This document shows positions 25,859 through 32,994 of a stretch of DNA of 64,000 nt, piece after piece. The position numbers and the translations under genes are program-made. The notes below the pieces were generated by a model. The model ran no database searches. It was not told where the DNA came from and saw only the letters and a list, made by a program, of their open reading frames with translations. Numbering within the stretch: the first letter of the stretch is position 1; every line of letters starts with the position of its first letter. Source of the stretch: Poriferisodalis sp965208895 (GTDB taxonomy: Bacteria > Actinomycetota > Acidimicrobiia > Acidimicrobiales > Poriferisodalaceae); NCBI RefSeq assembly GCF_965208895.1, contig NZ_OZ242363.1, forward strand, positions 744,001 to 808,000, read 5' to 3'.

Positions 25859-26830
25859 CTAGCGCCAATATCGGCGCAAGGCCTCCCCCATCACGTGGGA
25901 GCGCAGCCGCTCGCAGAGCGCGATCAGGCGACCCAAGGAGCGCTGCGCGTCAAGGTCGGCCGAAGCACCGCCGGCATGAAGAATCGGTTGAATGCCCTGC
26001 TCGAACATCGATGCATCGCGCGCTGCGGCATTGCGAACCACACGCAGGTGACGGGCCTGCAGGCCGTATGTGGCGAATTCGCGCGAGATACGGGCGACGA
26101 GCAAGGCGCCGCTGCTGTAACGCGGCGCAGGCGGTTCCAGGCCCAACGAGGCCTGCACCGCCGCAGCATGCGCTGCTTCGGCTTGGGGCGGCAGTGATCG
26201 AGCTTCGTCGGCTTCGTCGAGCGGCACGAGAAGACCGAAATCGGTCAGCTCGGCGATCTCTTCGACAGTGAGTCCGCTCTCGGCACTCAGCTCCGCGGCG
26301 CTGTACGTCGCGGCGGCGTCGGGAGCGATCCATGGGGGCTTGGGGCCGGCGGTTGGCGCCGTCGAGACCGGATCTGTTGCGCTCTCGACTGCATCCGCGG
26401 GAACAGGTTCTTGGGGACCCTCGGCTGCGTCTGCGGCGCCAGTCGCCGCAGCGGCACCTGCAGCCCTGAACTCGGAGGGTGCTTCGGGTTCAGGTTCAGC
26501 CGTCGCCGCGGGGGACGATCCGGGGGCCTCGTGAATCCCGATGCCCCAGATGTCAGCCAGGTGCTCGCCTCGGTCGATCCGCTCCCCGATGATGCTGAGC
26601 GGCAGGTACTGGTCGCGTTGACGGGTCAGGATCCAGCGAAGAACTTCGATGTCATGCGGCCCGAAACTGCGGTAACCCCCTGACGTGCGGGCCGGCGAGA
26701 TGAGCTTGCGATCTTCGAGGAACCGGATCTTGGAGTCGGTCAGATCATTGAACTCGGACCGCAGCAACGACACGACCTCGCCGATCGACAACCGTGCTCC
26801 GGGTGCGTACGACTCGGGGCGTGCGCTCAC
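25859..26830 (-). CDS. ftsR: MerR-like transcriptional regulator of the FtsR type
   Basis: A 323-residue regulator. The N-terminal winged HTH is ARLSIGEVVSLLRSEFNDL followed by DSKIRFLEDRKLISPARTSGGYRSF. A Pro/Ala/Glu-rich linker of about 90 residues separates it from a C-terminal helical domain. Corynebacterial FtsR activates ftsZ, and the mycobacterial counterpart is Rv1828; the assignment rests on domain type and synteny. Its GTG start (26828-26830) overlaps the stop of the FHA gene (GTGA), which implies translational coupling. The linker is unusually long and low in complexity. Confidence 0.82.
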   Translation of the reverse strand: MSARPESYAPGARLSIGEVVSLLRSEFNDLTDSKIRFLEDRKLISPARTSGGYRSFGPHDIEVLRWILTRQRDQYLPLSIIGERIDRGEHLADIWGIGIHEAPGSSPAATAEPEPEAPSEFRAAGAAAATGAADAAEGPQEPVPADAVESATDPVSTAPTAGPKPPWIAPDAAATYSAAELSAESGLTVEEIAELTDFGLLVPLDEADEARSLPPQAEAAHAAAVQASLGLEPPAPRYSSGALLVARISREFATYGLQARHLRVVRNAAARDASMFEQGIQPILHAGGASADLDAQRSLGRLIALCERLRSHVMGEALRRYWR

Positions 26831-27279
26831 AATCCGAATGAGGAGATCAGGTACAGCAGCTTGAACTTGCCGATCTGCAACTCATTGCCGCTGCTCAGCT
26901 TCACCTCGCCGTCGGTGCGAACGCCATTCACATAGGTGCCGTTCAACGAGCCCACGTCGATCAGGATGTGTCCCGCCGGACCGAGTTCGAGCACCACATG
27001 ACGGCGCGACACGGTGATGTCGTCCAGGAAAATGTCGCTGTCGGGGTGGCGGCCGACGGTGACCCGGTCACCGGCCAGCTCGAAGCGGGTCCCGGACCGA
27101 TGGCCCGACGTGACCACGAGCTCCGCCTGACCGGCGTACGGCGGGACTTCGGTAACGCGCACCGGCACGAGAATCTCGGTGGGTGCGTCACCGGTCGTGT
27201 CCAGTCGCATCCCGCAGCCGGAACAGAACCGGGCATCCTCGGCACTTACCTTTCCGCATGTGCCGCAGGTCACAGACAT
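26827..27279 (-). CDS. FHA-domain protein (GarA-like) with N-terminal zinc ribbon
   Basis: About 150 residues. The N-terminus CGTCGKVSAEDARFCSGCG is a four-cysteine zinc ribbon. The C-terminal FHA domain has the phosphothreonine-binding pattern VGRHPDSD, SRRH and SLNGTYVNG. By position it corresponds to GarA (Rv1827), which inhibits 2-oxoglutarate dehydrogenase and stimulates glutamate synthase under PknB/PknG control. GarA, however, has a phosphorylatable Thr-Thr tail instead of a zinc ribbon, and no such tail is clear here. ATG 27279 lies five bases after the gcvH stop; the longer frame to 27393 overlaps gcvH and is rejected. Confidence 0.85.
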   Translation of the reverse strand: MSVTCGTCGKVSAEDARFCSGCGMRLDTTGDAPTEILVPVRVTEVPPYAGQAELVVTSGHRSGTRFELAGDRVTVGRHPDSDIFLDDITVSRRHVVLELGPAGHILIDVGSLNGTYVNGVRTDGEVKLSSGNELQIGKFKLLYLISSFGL

Positions 27280-27284
27280 GGAGA

Positions 27285-27686
27285 TCAGATGTCCTCGGCG
27301 ATCAACGCGGCGTAGCTGTCGGCATCGAGCAGTGCTTCCATCTCCGTAGAGGCCTGCGACGCGTCGTCTAGCGGGGCGATAACGCAGAGCCACCCGTCGC
27401 CATACGGCGACTCGTTGACCAGCTGCGGTTCGTCCTCCAGCGTGACGTTCACCTCAACCACTTCCCCCGAGATCGGGGCAAAGATGTCCGAAACGGATTT
27501 GGTCGACTCGATCTCGCACATCGGCTCGTCAGCGGTGACCTGTGCACTGATCTCGGGCAACTCCACATACACGACATCGCCGAGCGCATCCTGCGCAAAA
27601 TCGGTGATGCCCACCTGCACCCCGCCGTCTGCGGGACGTACCCATTCATGATCGCTCGAGTAGCGAAGCTCGGCGGGAATCTCCAT
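27285..27686 (-). CDS. gcvH: Glycine cleavage system H protein
   Basis: A 133-residue lipoyl carrier that shuttles the aminomethyl group between P- and T-proteins. The lipoylated lysine lies in ESTKSVSDIFAP. Other blocks are YSSDHEWVR, VGITDFAQDALGDVVYVELP and GDGWLCVI. It starts with ATG 27686; a GTG two codons upstream is possible. It heads the minus-strand cluster with the FHA, FtsR-like, DUF151 and MerR genes. The partner gcvP is at the left end of the window. Confidence 0.95.
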   Translation of the reverse strand: MEIPAELRYSSDHEWVRPADGGVQVGITDFAQDALGDVVYVELPEISAQVTADEPMCEIESTKSVSDIFAPISGEVVEVNVTLEDEPQLVNESPYGDGWLCVIAPLDDASQASTEMEALLDADSYAALIAEDI

Positions 27687-27877
27687 GTCCACGAACCTAC
27701 CGGATTGCCGTCGCCCCAGTAGCTAGAGCCGTGTCACACAGCCATTGCCATGCCGAGTCTCGCCGAAGTCCGCAGCGCGCTCGGCCGAGCCGAGTCGGGC
27801 TTCCACGCAAGCGATTGCTGACACAGCACGAGGTCTCACTGCGCCGGGCTTCCATGCGGGTGTCGGCGGCCAAGTGC

Positions 27878-28501
27878 TCAGCCGCTGACGCGGGCAGCAC
27901 GCCCCTGCCGCACCGCAGTGAATGCTTGAGGGATGTAGCCCACCGCCGACCAGTAGTGGATCGGCAGGCCCACTGCGACGAAGATCCACGCCCCGATCCC
28001 GAACGCATCCGCGGCGGGGATATCGCTGTGCCCCGCGAGAAAGAACGGCACGGCGAACATCATGAGAAACGTGCCGGTCTTGCCCCACCAAGTCACGTCG
28101 ATCTTGCGAGCACCGAGGGCACCGAGCACCAACGCGGCGATGGCAACGACTCCCTCGCGGAACAGCGCCAGCACGGCAATCCACAGCGGCAACGAGCCGT
28201 CGACGATCATCACGACGAGCGCGACCAGCAACAGCAGCCGATCGGCGGTGGGGTCGAGAATCTTGCCCAGCTCGGAGACCTGGTCGAAACGCCTCGCCAC
28301 CCAGCCGTCGACCCAGTCGGTGGCCCCCAGCGCACCCAGCAGCAGCGCCGCCGCCCAGCGGTCCTCGGCACCGAACACCAACCACACGAACCACGGCAGA
28401 CAGCCCAGCCGCGCCAAGCTAATCAGGTTGGGCACAGTGAACGGCCGCCACCCGAGGTCGGGGTTCGACGACGCATCGGGCGTTTCGCTCACCCGGCTCA
28501 C
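27878..28501 (-). CDS. pgsA: CDP-alcohol phosphatidyltransferase, PgsA-like
   Basis: A 207-residue membrane enzyme of phospholipid synthesis. The signature DG-x2-AR-x8-G-x3-D-x3-D is present as DGWVARR ... ELGKILDPTAD. Five to six membrane segments are predicted. The acceptor could be glycerol-3-phosphate (PgsA) or another alcohol; the neighbourhood next to gcvH matches mycobacterial pgsA2. It starts with GTG 28501 or GTG 28492. The 185 bases between gcvH and this gene hold nothing convincing. Confidence 0.85.
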   Translation of the reverse strand: MSRVSETPDASSNPDLGWRPFTVPNLISLARLGCLPWFVWLVFGAEDRWAAALLLGALGATDWVDGWVARRFDQVSELGKILDPTADRLLLLVALVVMIVDGSLPLWIAVLALFREGVVAIAALVLGALGARKIDVTWWGKTGTFLMMFAVPFFLAGHSDIPAADAFGIGAWIFVAVGLPIHYWSAVGYIPQAFTAVRQGRAARVSG

Positions 28502-28524
28502 AGTACCGACATGCTCATGCTCTC

Positions 28525-28580
28525 TGAGGCGGGACCGACAGGCGAACCCGTGGCCCGAACGCAGGGGTAAGGGCGAGCAG
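28525..28580. repeat. Dispersed palindromic repeat, copy E (partial)
   Basis: GAGGCGGGACCGACAGGCGA followed by ACCCGTGGCCCGAACG matches the left end and core of copy C. The right half is missing; the sequence runs into the ycaQ remnant. Confidence 0.6.
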
Positions 28581-28588
28581 GCGGGCGG

Positions 28589-28754
28589 CGATTCAGGCTA
28601 TGTGCCGGCCGGGCTGAAGCGTGGCCGCACGCGATCCCGGACGGTGCTGATCAATCCGTTCGATCCCCTGGTGTGGTACCGCCCGCGTGCTGAGCGCCTC
28701 TTCGGGTTCCACTACCGGATCGAGATCTACACACCCAAGGCCAAGAGCATGCGG
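28589..28754 (+). pseudogene. Remnant of a YcaQ-type winged-helix DNA glycosylase gene
   Basis: About 55 codons in one open frame encode LINPFDPLVWYRPRAERLFG followed by FHYRIEIYTPKAK. This is the characteristic C-terminal core of the YcaQ / AlkX family of interstrand-crosslink glycosylases. There is no upstream part: repeat copy E abuts it. The downstream YYVLP... segment is missing, and the 3' end of a convergent lipoprotein gene takes its place. Confidence 0.65.
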
Positions 28755-28772
28755 GAGCCAGACCTCGACGCT

Positions 28773-29507
28773 TCAACGGCAGGGGTAGTCGGCCGGGCCC
28801 ATGCCGTTGGCTCGCCACACATTTCGTTGATGCACGTCTGGTTCACCCCAATCGGGCTGGCGGCGGGGTCCTTCTCCTCCGCCGACCGAGACGTGATCCC
28901 CGTCCGTCATCGGGCCCTCGTCGTGCACCCACAGCGACCGGGTGTCGGGGTCATACCGTGTTCCGGGACGCGGGAGCATGATCATGGAATACAGCAGTCT
29001 GCCGTTGCCGTCCCGACGGAGTCCCGGGTCGAAGCCTTGCCCCCAATCGTGCTCGGTCTCCAGCACATGGACGTAGGGTTCCTCGATGATCAGGTAGCCG
29101 CACAGCTCGGCCATCTGGCCGTCTCCATCTGGGTCGAAGTCCCACATTCCCACGAATGGCGACGGCGGCGCCCCGAGGGGCGGCAGAGTGCTCGCGACTG
29201 AATCATCATTCGCTGCTAAACTGGCCGGGGCGCGATTGATGCCATCGAGCTGTGATTCGAACGGCCGATGTTCCGGGACATATACGCACCTGCCGCTGCT
29301 TGAAGACTGGCATCGCAATGCGCTCGATGCGGCGACAGTGTCGGCCGTAGCGGCAGGAGCAGTGACGTCAGTGCGGGTCTCTGTGATTGTGTTCCTCGGA
29401 AGGGCAGCAGGTGCCTGCTTGTCGTCGAGACTGCTCCCCTGGGCGACACACCCAAAGACAAGCCACGCAGCGATCACCAGAACCAGCACAGTGCGGCGGG
29501 GCGTCAT
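28773..29507 (-). CDS. Hypothetical lipoprotein
   Basis: About 244 residues from ATG 29507. The N-terminus RRTVLVLVIAAWLVFGC is a lipoprotein signal peptide with lipobox VFGC. The mature protein is Ser/Ala-rich at first, then has WDFDPDGDGQMAELCGYLIIEEPYVHV, which may be an acidic calcium-type loop. No family is recognised. Its start lies 39 bases downstream of the stop of the secreted protease, on the same strand, so the two may be co-transcribed. Confidence 0.65.
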   Translation of the reverse strand: MTPRRTVLVLVIAAWLVFGCVAQGSSLDDKQAPAALPRNTITETRTDVTAPAATADTVAASSALRCQSSSSGRCVYVPEHRPFESQLDGINRAPASLAANDDSVASTLPPLGAPPSPFVGMWDFDPDGDGQMAELCGYLIIEEPYVHVLETEHDWGQGFDPGLRRDGNGRLLYSMIMLPRPGTRYDPDTRSLWVHDEGPMTDGDHVSVGGGEGPRRQPDWGEPDVHQRNVWRANGMGPADYPCR

Positions 29508-29546
29508 TCGCGGTCCAAGCTCCTCGTACTGGTGCGACACCAGCCC

Positions 29547-31019
29547 TCAGCCGATGGTGACGTTGTTGGCGACGAGGATGTCGACGCCCAAGAAATCCTC
29601 GACTCTGTCGATAGCTGAGAAGGTCAGCTTCTTGCCGGTTGAGATGCAGTTATCGGCGTCAGTACCGCCCTTGAGAATGCCGTAGGCCGTGGAATTTCGA
29701 TAGAACGGTCCGCCGCTGTCACCCTTGCAGCCCTTCAATCCGGATCCGTACACACGGACAAAACGGGCAGCGCAGTCCGCAGGGGTATTGAACTCATCGG
29801 CGTAGCACGCGCCAGAGTTGGTTGGCCGATAGTAGATGTTGATCACGGTTCCACAGGTACTGCCAGTTTTCTTGCCTGTGTGACAGACGATGTCGCCGAG
29901 CATCCTCGACCACGATTCGGCGCCCCGTACGACGCGGGTCTCAGGGGGCGTGCTCTGGTAATCGACGAACTGCGACTTGAGCTGATGCCCTGAACCGGAG
30001 GGGATCTCGTGAAATTGGGCGTCTGCGGTGGTGCCTTTGTAGCCGGTCACCCACGGCAACGATACGCCGTGCATCGTCAGCGGTTCTCGGCAGTGGCCGG
30101 CGGTGATGATGCCGAAGGTGCGGGTGCTGCGCTGGCGAGCGGCGAAACCCGATGTGCAAGAGCTCATGGCGCGTCCGCCGTCGAACATCGCCATGTCGCC
30201 GTGGTCGCGTCCGTCGACGATGGAGTAGGCGACGCCGATGTGGCCTTGGTAGGCGGCGGTCATCTGCGCTGCGAGAGCAGCCAGTTCGGCGTCGGTCGCC
30301 GAAGCGGTTGCGGCAGGCGTGTCGGTGCTGCCGACGGGGCCGATGCCGTCTTCGGTGCCTCGAAGCTCGGTCGGCTCTGTGGGTCCCAGCAGCGCAGGGT
30401 CGATGCCGATGTGCAGAGTATTGGTGCCCAAGTCCGGCGCGGTGAAGGTGACCGCAGCCGAGTAGTCCGCGACGCCGGTCTGGTCGTCGACGCGCCCGAC
30501 AGGGCCGATGCTGCTGCCGTCACCGAAGCCGTCCTGGGCTTTGAGCAGCTCGGCGAGCGTGTGCGCGGCACCGGTGCGGATCTCGACGTCGCCGTGTGCG
30601 ACCGCGATCGCTGTCGAAGCAGGCTTGGGAACCTCGTCGCCGGTCAGCCACACCCAGCCGGTGAAGGTGCCCACGTGGTCGATGCCCCATCCCGCAATCC
30701 GAGACGATTCGAGTTCTCGGATCGACGCCAAGATGTCCTGGATCGGCTGGATGCGGTCGAGGCGCCGGACTGCCTCGGCCTCGGTGACGCCGAACTCAGC
30801 GGCGTACGAGGCGACAGCAAGATCTGCTGCCTGCTCGGCGCCGAGGCTCGTGCCCGTGTCTTGGGCCAGCTGGCCCTCGATGACCGGATCGGCGCCTTGA
30901 GCGCCGACGCTCACCGTGCTCGCCAAGAGCGCCGCCGTCAGGACCATTGAGAATACTGTTCGTCGCCGCCATCGGCCGCGGTGTCGAAGATGTGTTTCGG
31001 AGCCATCTGCAAGTCGCAT
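29547..31019 (-). CDS. Secreted trypsin-like serine protease (S1 family)
   Basis: A 490-residue protein. The N-terminus RRRTVFSMVLTAALLASTVSVGAQG is a signal peptide. Residues of about 40-240 form a probable propeptide containing EAVRRLDRIQPIQDI. The protease domain has the catalytic His in IITAGHCRE and the Ser in GCKGDSGGPFYR; the Asp lies between them but I cannot place it with certainty. The propeptide plus S1 layout resembles streptogrisin and alpha-lytic protease families. An 18-bp palindrome sits at its ribosome-binding site, which suggests tight repression. Confidence 0.85.
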   Translation of the reverse strand: MRLADGSETHLRHRGRWRRRTVFSMVLTAALLASTVSVGAQGADPVIEGQLAQDTGTSLGAEQAADLAVASYAAEFGVTEAEAVRRLDRIQPIQDILASIRELESSRIAGWGIDHVGTFTGWVWLTGDEVPKPASTAIAVAHGDVEIRTGAAHTLAELLKAQDGFGDGSSIGPVGRVDDQTGVADYSAAVTFTAPDLGTNTLHIGIDPALLGPTEPTELRGTEDGIGPVGSTDTPAATASATDAELAALAAQMTAAYQGHIGVAYSIVDGRDHGDMAMFDGGRAMSSCTSGFAARQRSTRTFGIITAGHCREPLTMHGVSLPWVTGYKGTTADAQFHEIPSGSGHQLKSQFVDYQSTPPETRVVRGAESWSRMLGDIVCHTGKKTGSTCGTVINIYYRPTNSGACYADEFNTPADCAARFVRVYGSGLKGCKGDSGGPFYRNSTAYGILKGGTDADNCISTGKKLTFSAIDRVEDFLGVDILVANNVTIG

Positions 31020-31029
31020 TGGATCATTT

Positions 31030-31047
31030 CCTTAACGTTCGTTAAGG
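31030..31047. promoter_or_regulatory. Palindromic operator overlapping the protease ribosome-binding site
   Basis: CCTTAACG and CGTTAAGG form a perfect 8-bp inverted repeat around TT. It starts 11 bases upstream of the protease ATG (31019). Read on the minus strand, AAGGA within the right arm is the likely Shine-Dalgarno sequence, so a repressor bound here would block translation initiation or transcription. Confidence 0.6.
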
Positions 31048-31176
31048 ATCGATCCTGACCCTATGCCTCATATGCGCGGGGCCGTGACCACCACCGATCC
31101 GAATCAAGTTCGAGGCACGAGCGAGCGATTTACGGTGCCTCCCCCATTTCCCGGTCACCTCAATGAGGAGGTAGCC

Positions 31177-31212
31177 ATGTCAACCATGCAAGAGAACAGT
31201 CGGTCGGGGTAG
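31177..31212 (+). CDS. Possible 11-codon leader peptide
   Basis: ATG 31177 follows the very strong site GAGGAGG (31165-31171) by five bases. It encodes MSTMQENSRSG and then TAG. It lies 90 bases upstream of the HIT gene. A leader ORF or chance are both possible. Confidence 0.2.
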   Translation: MSTMQENSRSG

Positions 31213-31301
31213 GTGTTGGCGCTGGGCCGGGTGCGAAGATCGTTTCCCAATGAGTTCAAGGTTTGGACCTCACAGGTGGGTCTGGGCTTAGGCTGCGCGC
31301 C

Positions 31302-31706
31302 ATGGCCACCGTATTCACGAGGATCATCGAAGGAGAGCTGCCCGGGACATTTGTGTGGCGAGACGAGCAGTGTGTCGGGTTCTTGTCCATCAACCCTCTG
31401 TCGGTGGGCCACACGCTCGTCGTGCCGATCGCGGAGATCGACCACTGGCTGGACGTCCCGACCGAGCTGCAAGCTCACCTGTTCGATGTGTCCCGCCGCA
31501 TCGGCGAGGCGCAGATGCGGGCGTTGAAACCTGAGCGAATCGGGCTGGTGATCGCCGGTTTCGAAGTGCCGCATTGCCATATCCATGTGTGCGGGGTGAA
31601 CTCGATGTCCGACATGAACTTCGCCCGGCCACTGCCGATGGCCTCGGCGGAGGATCTGACCGCACCAGCCGAAGCCATCAAAGCTGAGCTGGCAGCACTC
31701 GGCTGA
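31302..31706 (+). CDS. HIT-family nucleotide-binding protein
   Basis: A 134-residue histidine-triad protein. The triad His91-x-His93-x-His95 lies in VPHCHIHV, and the N-terminal FTRIIEGELPGTFVWRDE is typical of HinT/HIT hydrolases acting on nucleoside phosphoramidates or dinucleoside polyphosphates. The usual glutamine or asparagine loop precedes it. ATG 31302 is chosen since the family N-terminus (ATVFTRII) begins there. Confidence 0.92.
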   Translation: MATVFTRIIEGELPGTFVWRDEQCVGFLSINPLSVGHTLVVPIAEIDHWLDVPTELQAHLFDVSRRIGEAQMRALKPERIGLVIAGFEVPHCHIHVCGVNSMSDMNFARPLPMASAEDLTAPAEAIKAELAALG

Positions 31707-31793
31707 GCCGAGCTGCGCTCGCTGCGCCTGGCTACGCAAGGCCGGGTTTGCCTGCAGTGCGCGGCGCCCGTGTACGAGCAGCGCCGAAGCAGC

Positions 31794-32531
31794 TCAGAAG
31801 AGCCGATCCGGCACCGCTTCGGCGAAGTCCGCTGGTTCGATGAGAGTGGCATCGCTGTTGCGGATGTTGCCCACCGCGCGGCCTACTTGGTGAGAGCGCA
31901 GGATTCCTTCGCCAGCAGGTGCGCACATGGCCGACAGCACGTCGATGCCGTCGTTCGCGGGATCCAGCCACGCATCCCACGCGGATCGCTCCAGCAGCAC
32001 CGGCATGCGGTCGTGGATCGGCGCCATGAATCGGTTCGCCACCGTGGTGAGCACCGCGGCCGAATGCAGCGCGTTCTGCTCAGTGCCGGCGGCGGCGTCT
32101 TTTGGCGGCGACCACCGTTCCCACAGTCCGGCCATGGCGAGCATGCCGCCGTCGGATCGGGTGATGTAGTGCGGCAGCGGGCGCTCGTCGCGGCTCGTCG
32201 CGGGGGACGCGGGGGGCCACTCGTAGAAGCCGTCGGCGGGCACGATGCAACGGCGCCGCTTGAACGGCCCGCGGAACGAGTTCTTCGTGGCCGCCGTCTC
32301 CGAGCGAGCGTTGAACAGCGGCGGACCCTTGGCGGGGTCGGGGGACCAACGAGGCACCAAGCCCCACCGAAACATTTCGAGCCGACGCGAATCGGGGCCG
32401 TCCACGACCGCCACGATGTCAGTGGTGGGGGCCACGTTGTAGCTGCGAGGAACGTCGAACCCGGGCATCGGGGTGTCGAAGTACGCGGCCACGGCCTCAA
32501 GATCTGCCGCCGAGACGAACCGCCCGCACAT
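31794..32531 (-). CDS. SRAP-domain (YedK/HMCES-type) abasic-site DNA-protein crosslink sensor
   Basis: A 245-residue SOS-response-associated peptidase family protein. The N-terminus MCGRF exposes Cys2, which forms a thiazolidine link to abasic sites in single-stranded DNA after removal of Met1. Conserved blocks are NVAPTTDI, RWGLVPRW, FNARSET and CIVPADGFYEW, and the catalytic His lies in HDRMPVLL. The start must be ATG 32531; the longer frame to 32603 would bury the essential Cys. Confidence 0.93.
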   Translation of the reverse strand: MCGRFVSAADLEAVAAYFDTPMPGFDVPRSYNVAPTTDIVAVVDGPDSRRLEMFRWGLVPRWSPDPAKGPPLFNARSETAATKNSFRGPFKRRRCIVPADGFYEWPPASPATSRDERPLPHYITRSDGGMLAMAGLWERWSPPKDAAAGTEQNALHSAAVLTTVANRFMAPIHDRMPVLLERSAWDAWLDPANDGIDVLSAMCAPAGEGILRSHQVGRAVGNIRNSDATLIEPADFAEAVPDRLF

Positions 32532-32994
32532 GCCGCGAGCGTAGAACGAACCGCTCCCCGGCCTCGCAATGGACCGAGCGAGAAGCCCGAGAAGTCCACG
32601 CATAGATCGCCAGATGTAATAAAAATCATTTGAATTTCACACAACTGCCCAAGATGATTGGACACTGTGGGCTTCACGAAGGATCTCTGGACGGCGATGC
32701 TCTCCGACGAGGGCTTCGAGCTCGCAGCAGCACTTGACCGGATCACCACAGACGAGATCGCATCGGCCATCGCTGCGGCCGATCTGATCGTCGAGCCTGA
32801 GAGTCCGTGCGACACCTCAACAGTGACGTCGAGTGCAGATGAGGCTTGAACGGCGTCGGCAGGCAGCCTCGGCGGCACGCTCTGCGGCATGCCTGCTGCG
32901 GGCAGGGCTTGCACTGGCGCACTCCTGCCGCCGCTCGCTGCGCCGGTACTGTTCGGGGAATGCACGACGCACGCCGGCTTCCATCGGGCTGCCG
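32532..32994. other. Intergenic region with one doubtful small ORF
   Basis: A frame at 32658-32849 could encode about 63 residues rich in Ala and acidic residues (FTKDLWTAMLSDEGFELAAAL). It has only a TTG or GTG start and no convincing ribosome-binding site. The left part, near 32600-32660, is AT-rich and probably carries the promoters of the divergent SRAP and restriction-modification genes. Confidence 0.35.

Noticed and set aside
28062..29201. 379-codon plus-strand frame
   Set aside because: It runs antisense to pgsA, crosses repeat copy E and the ycaQ remnant, and then runs antisense to the lipoprotein gene. Only the short ycaQ part has protein homology.
32658..32849. 63-codon ORF upstream of the restriction-modification gene
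   Set aside because: It has a TTG/GTG start, no ribosome-binding site and no recognisable domain; it is listed only as part of the intergenic description.
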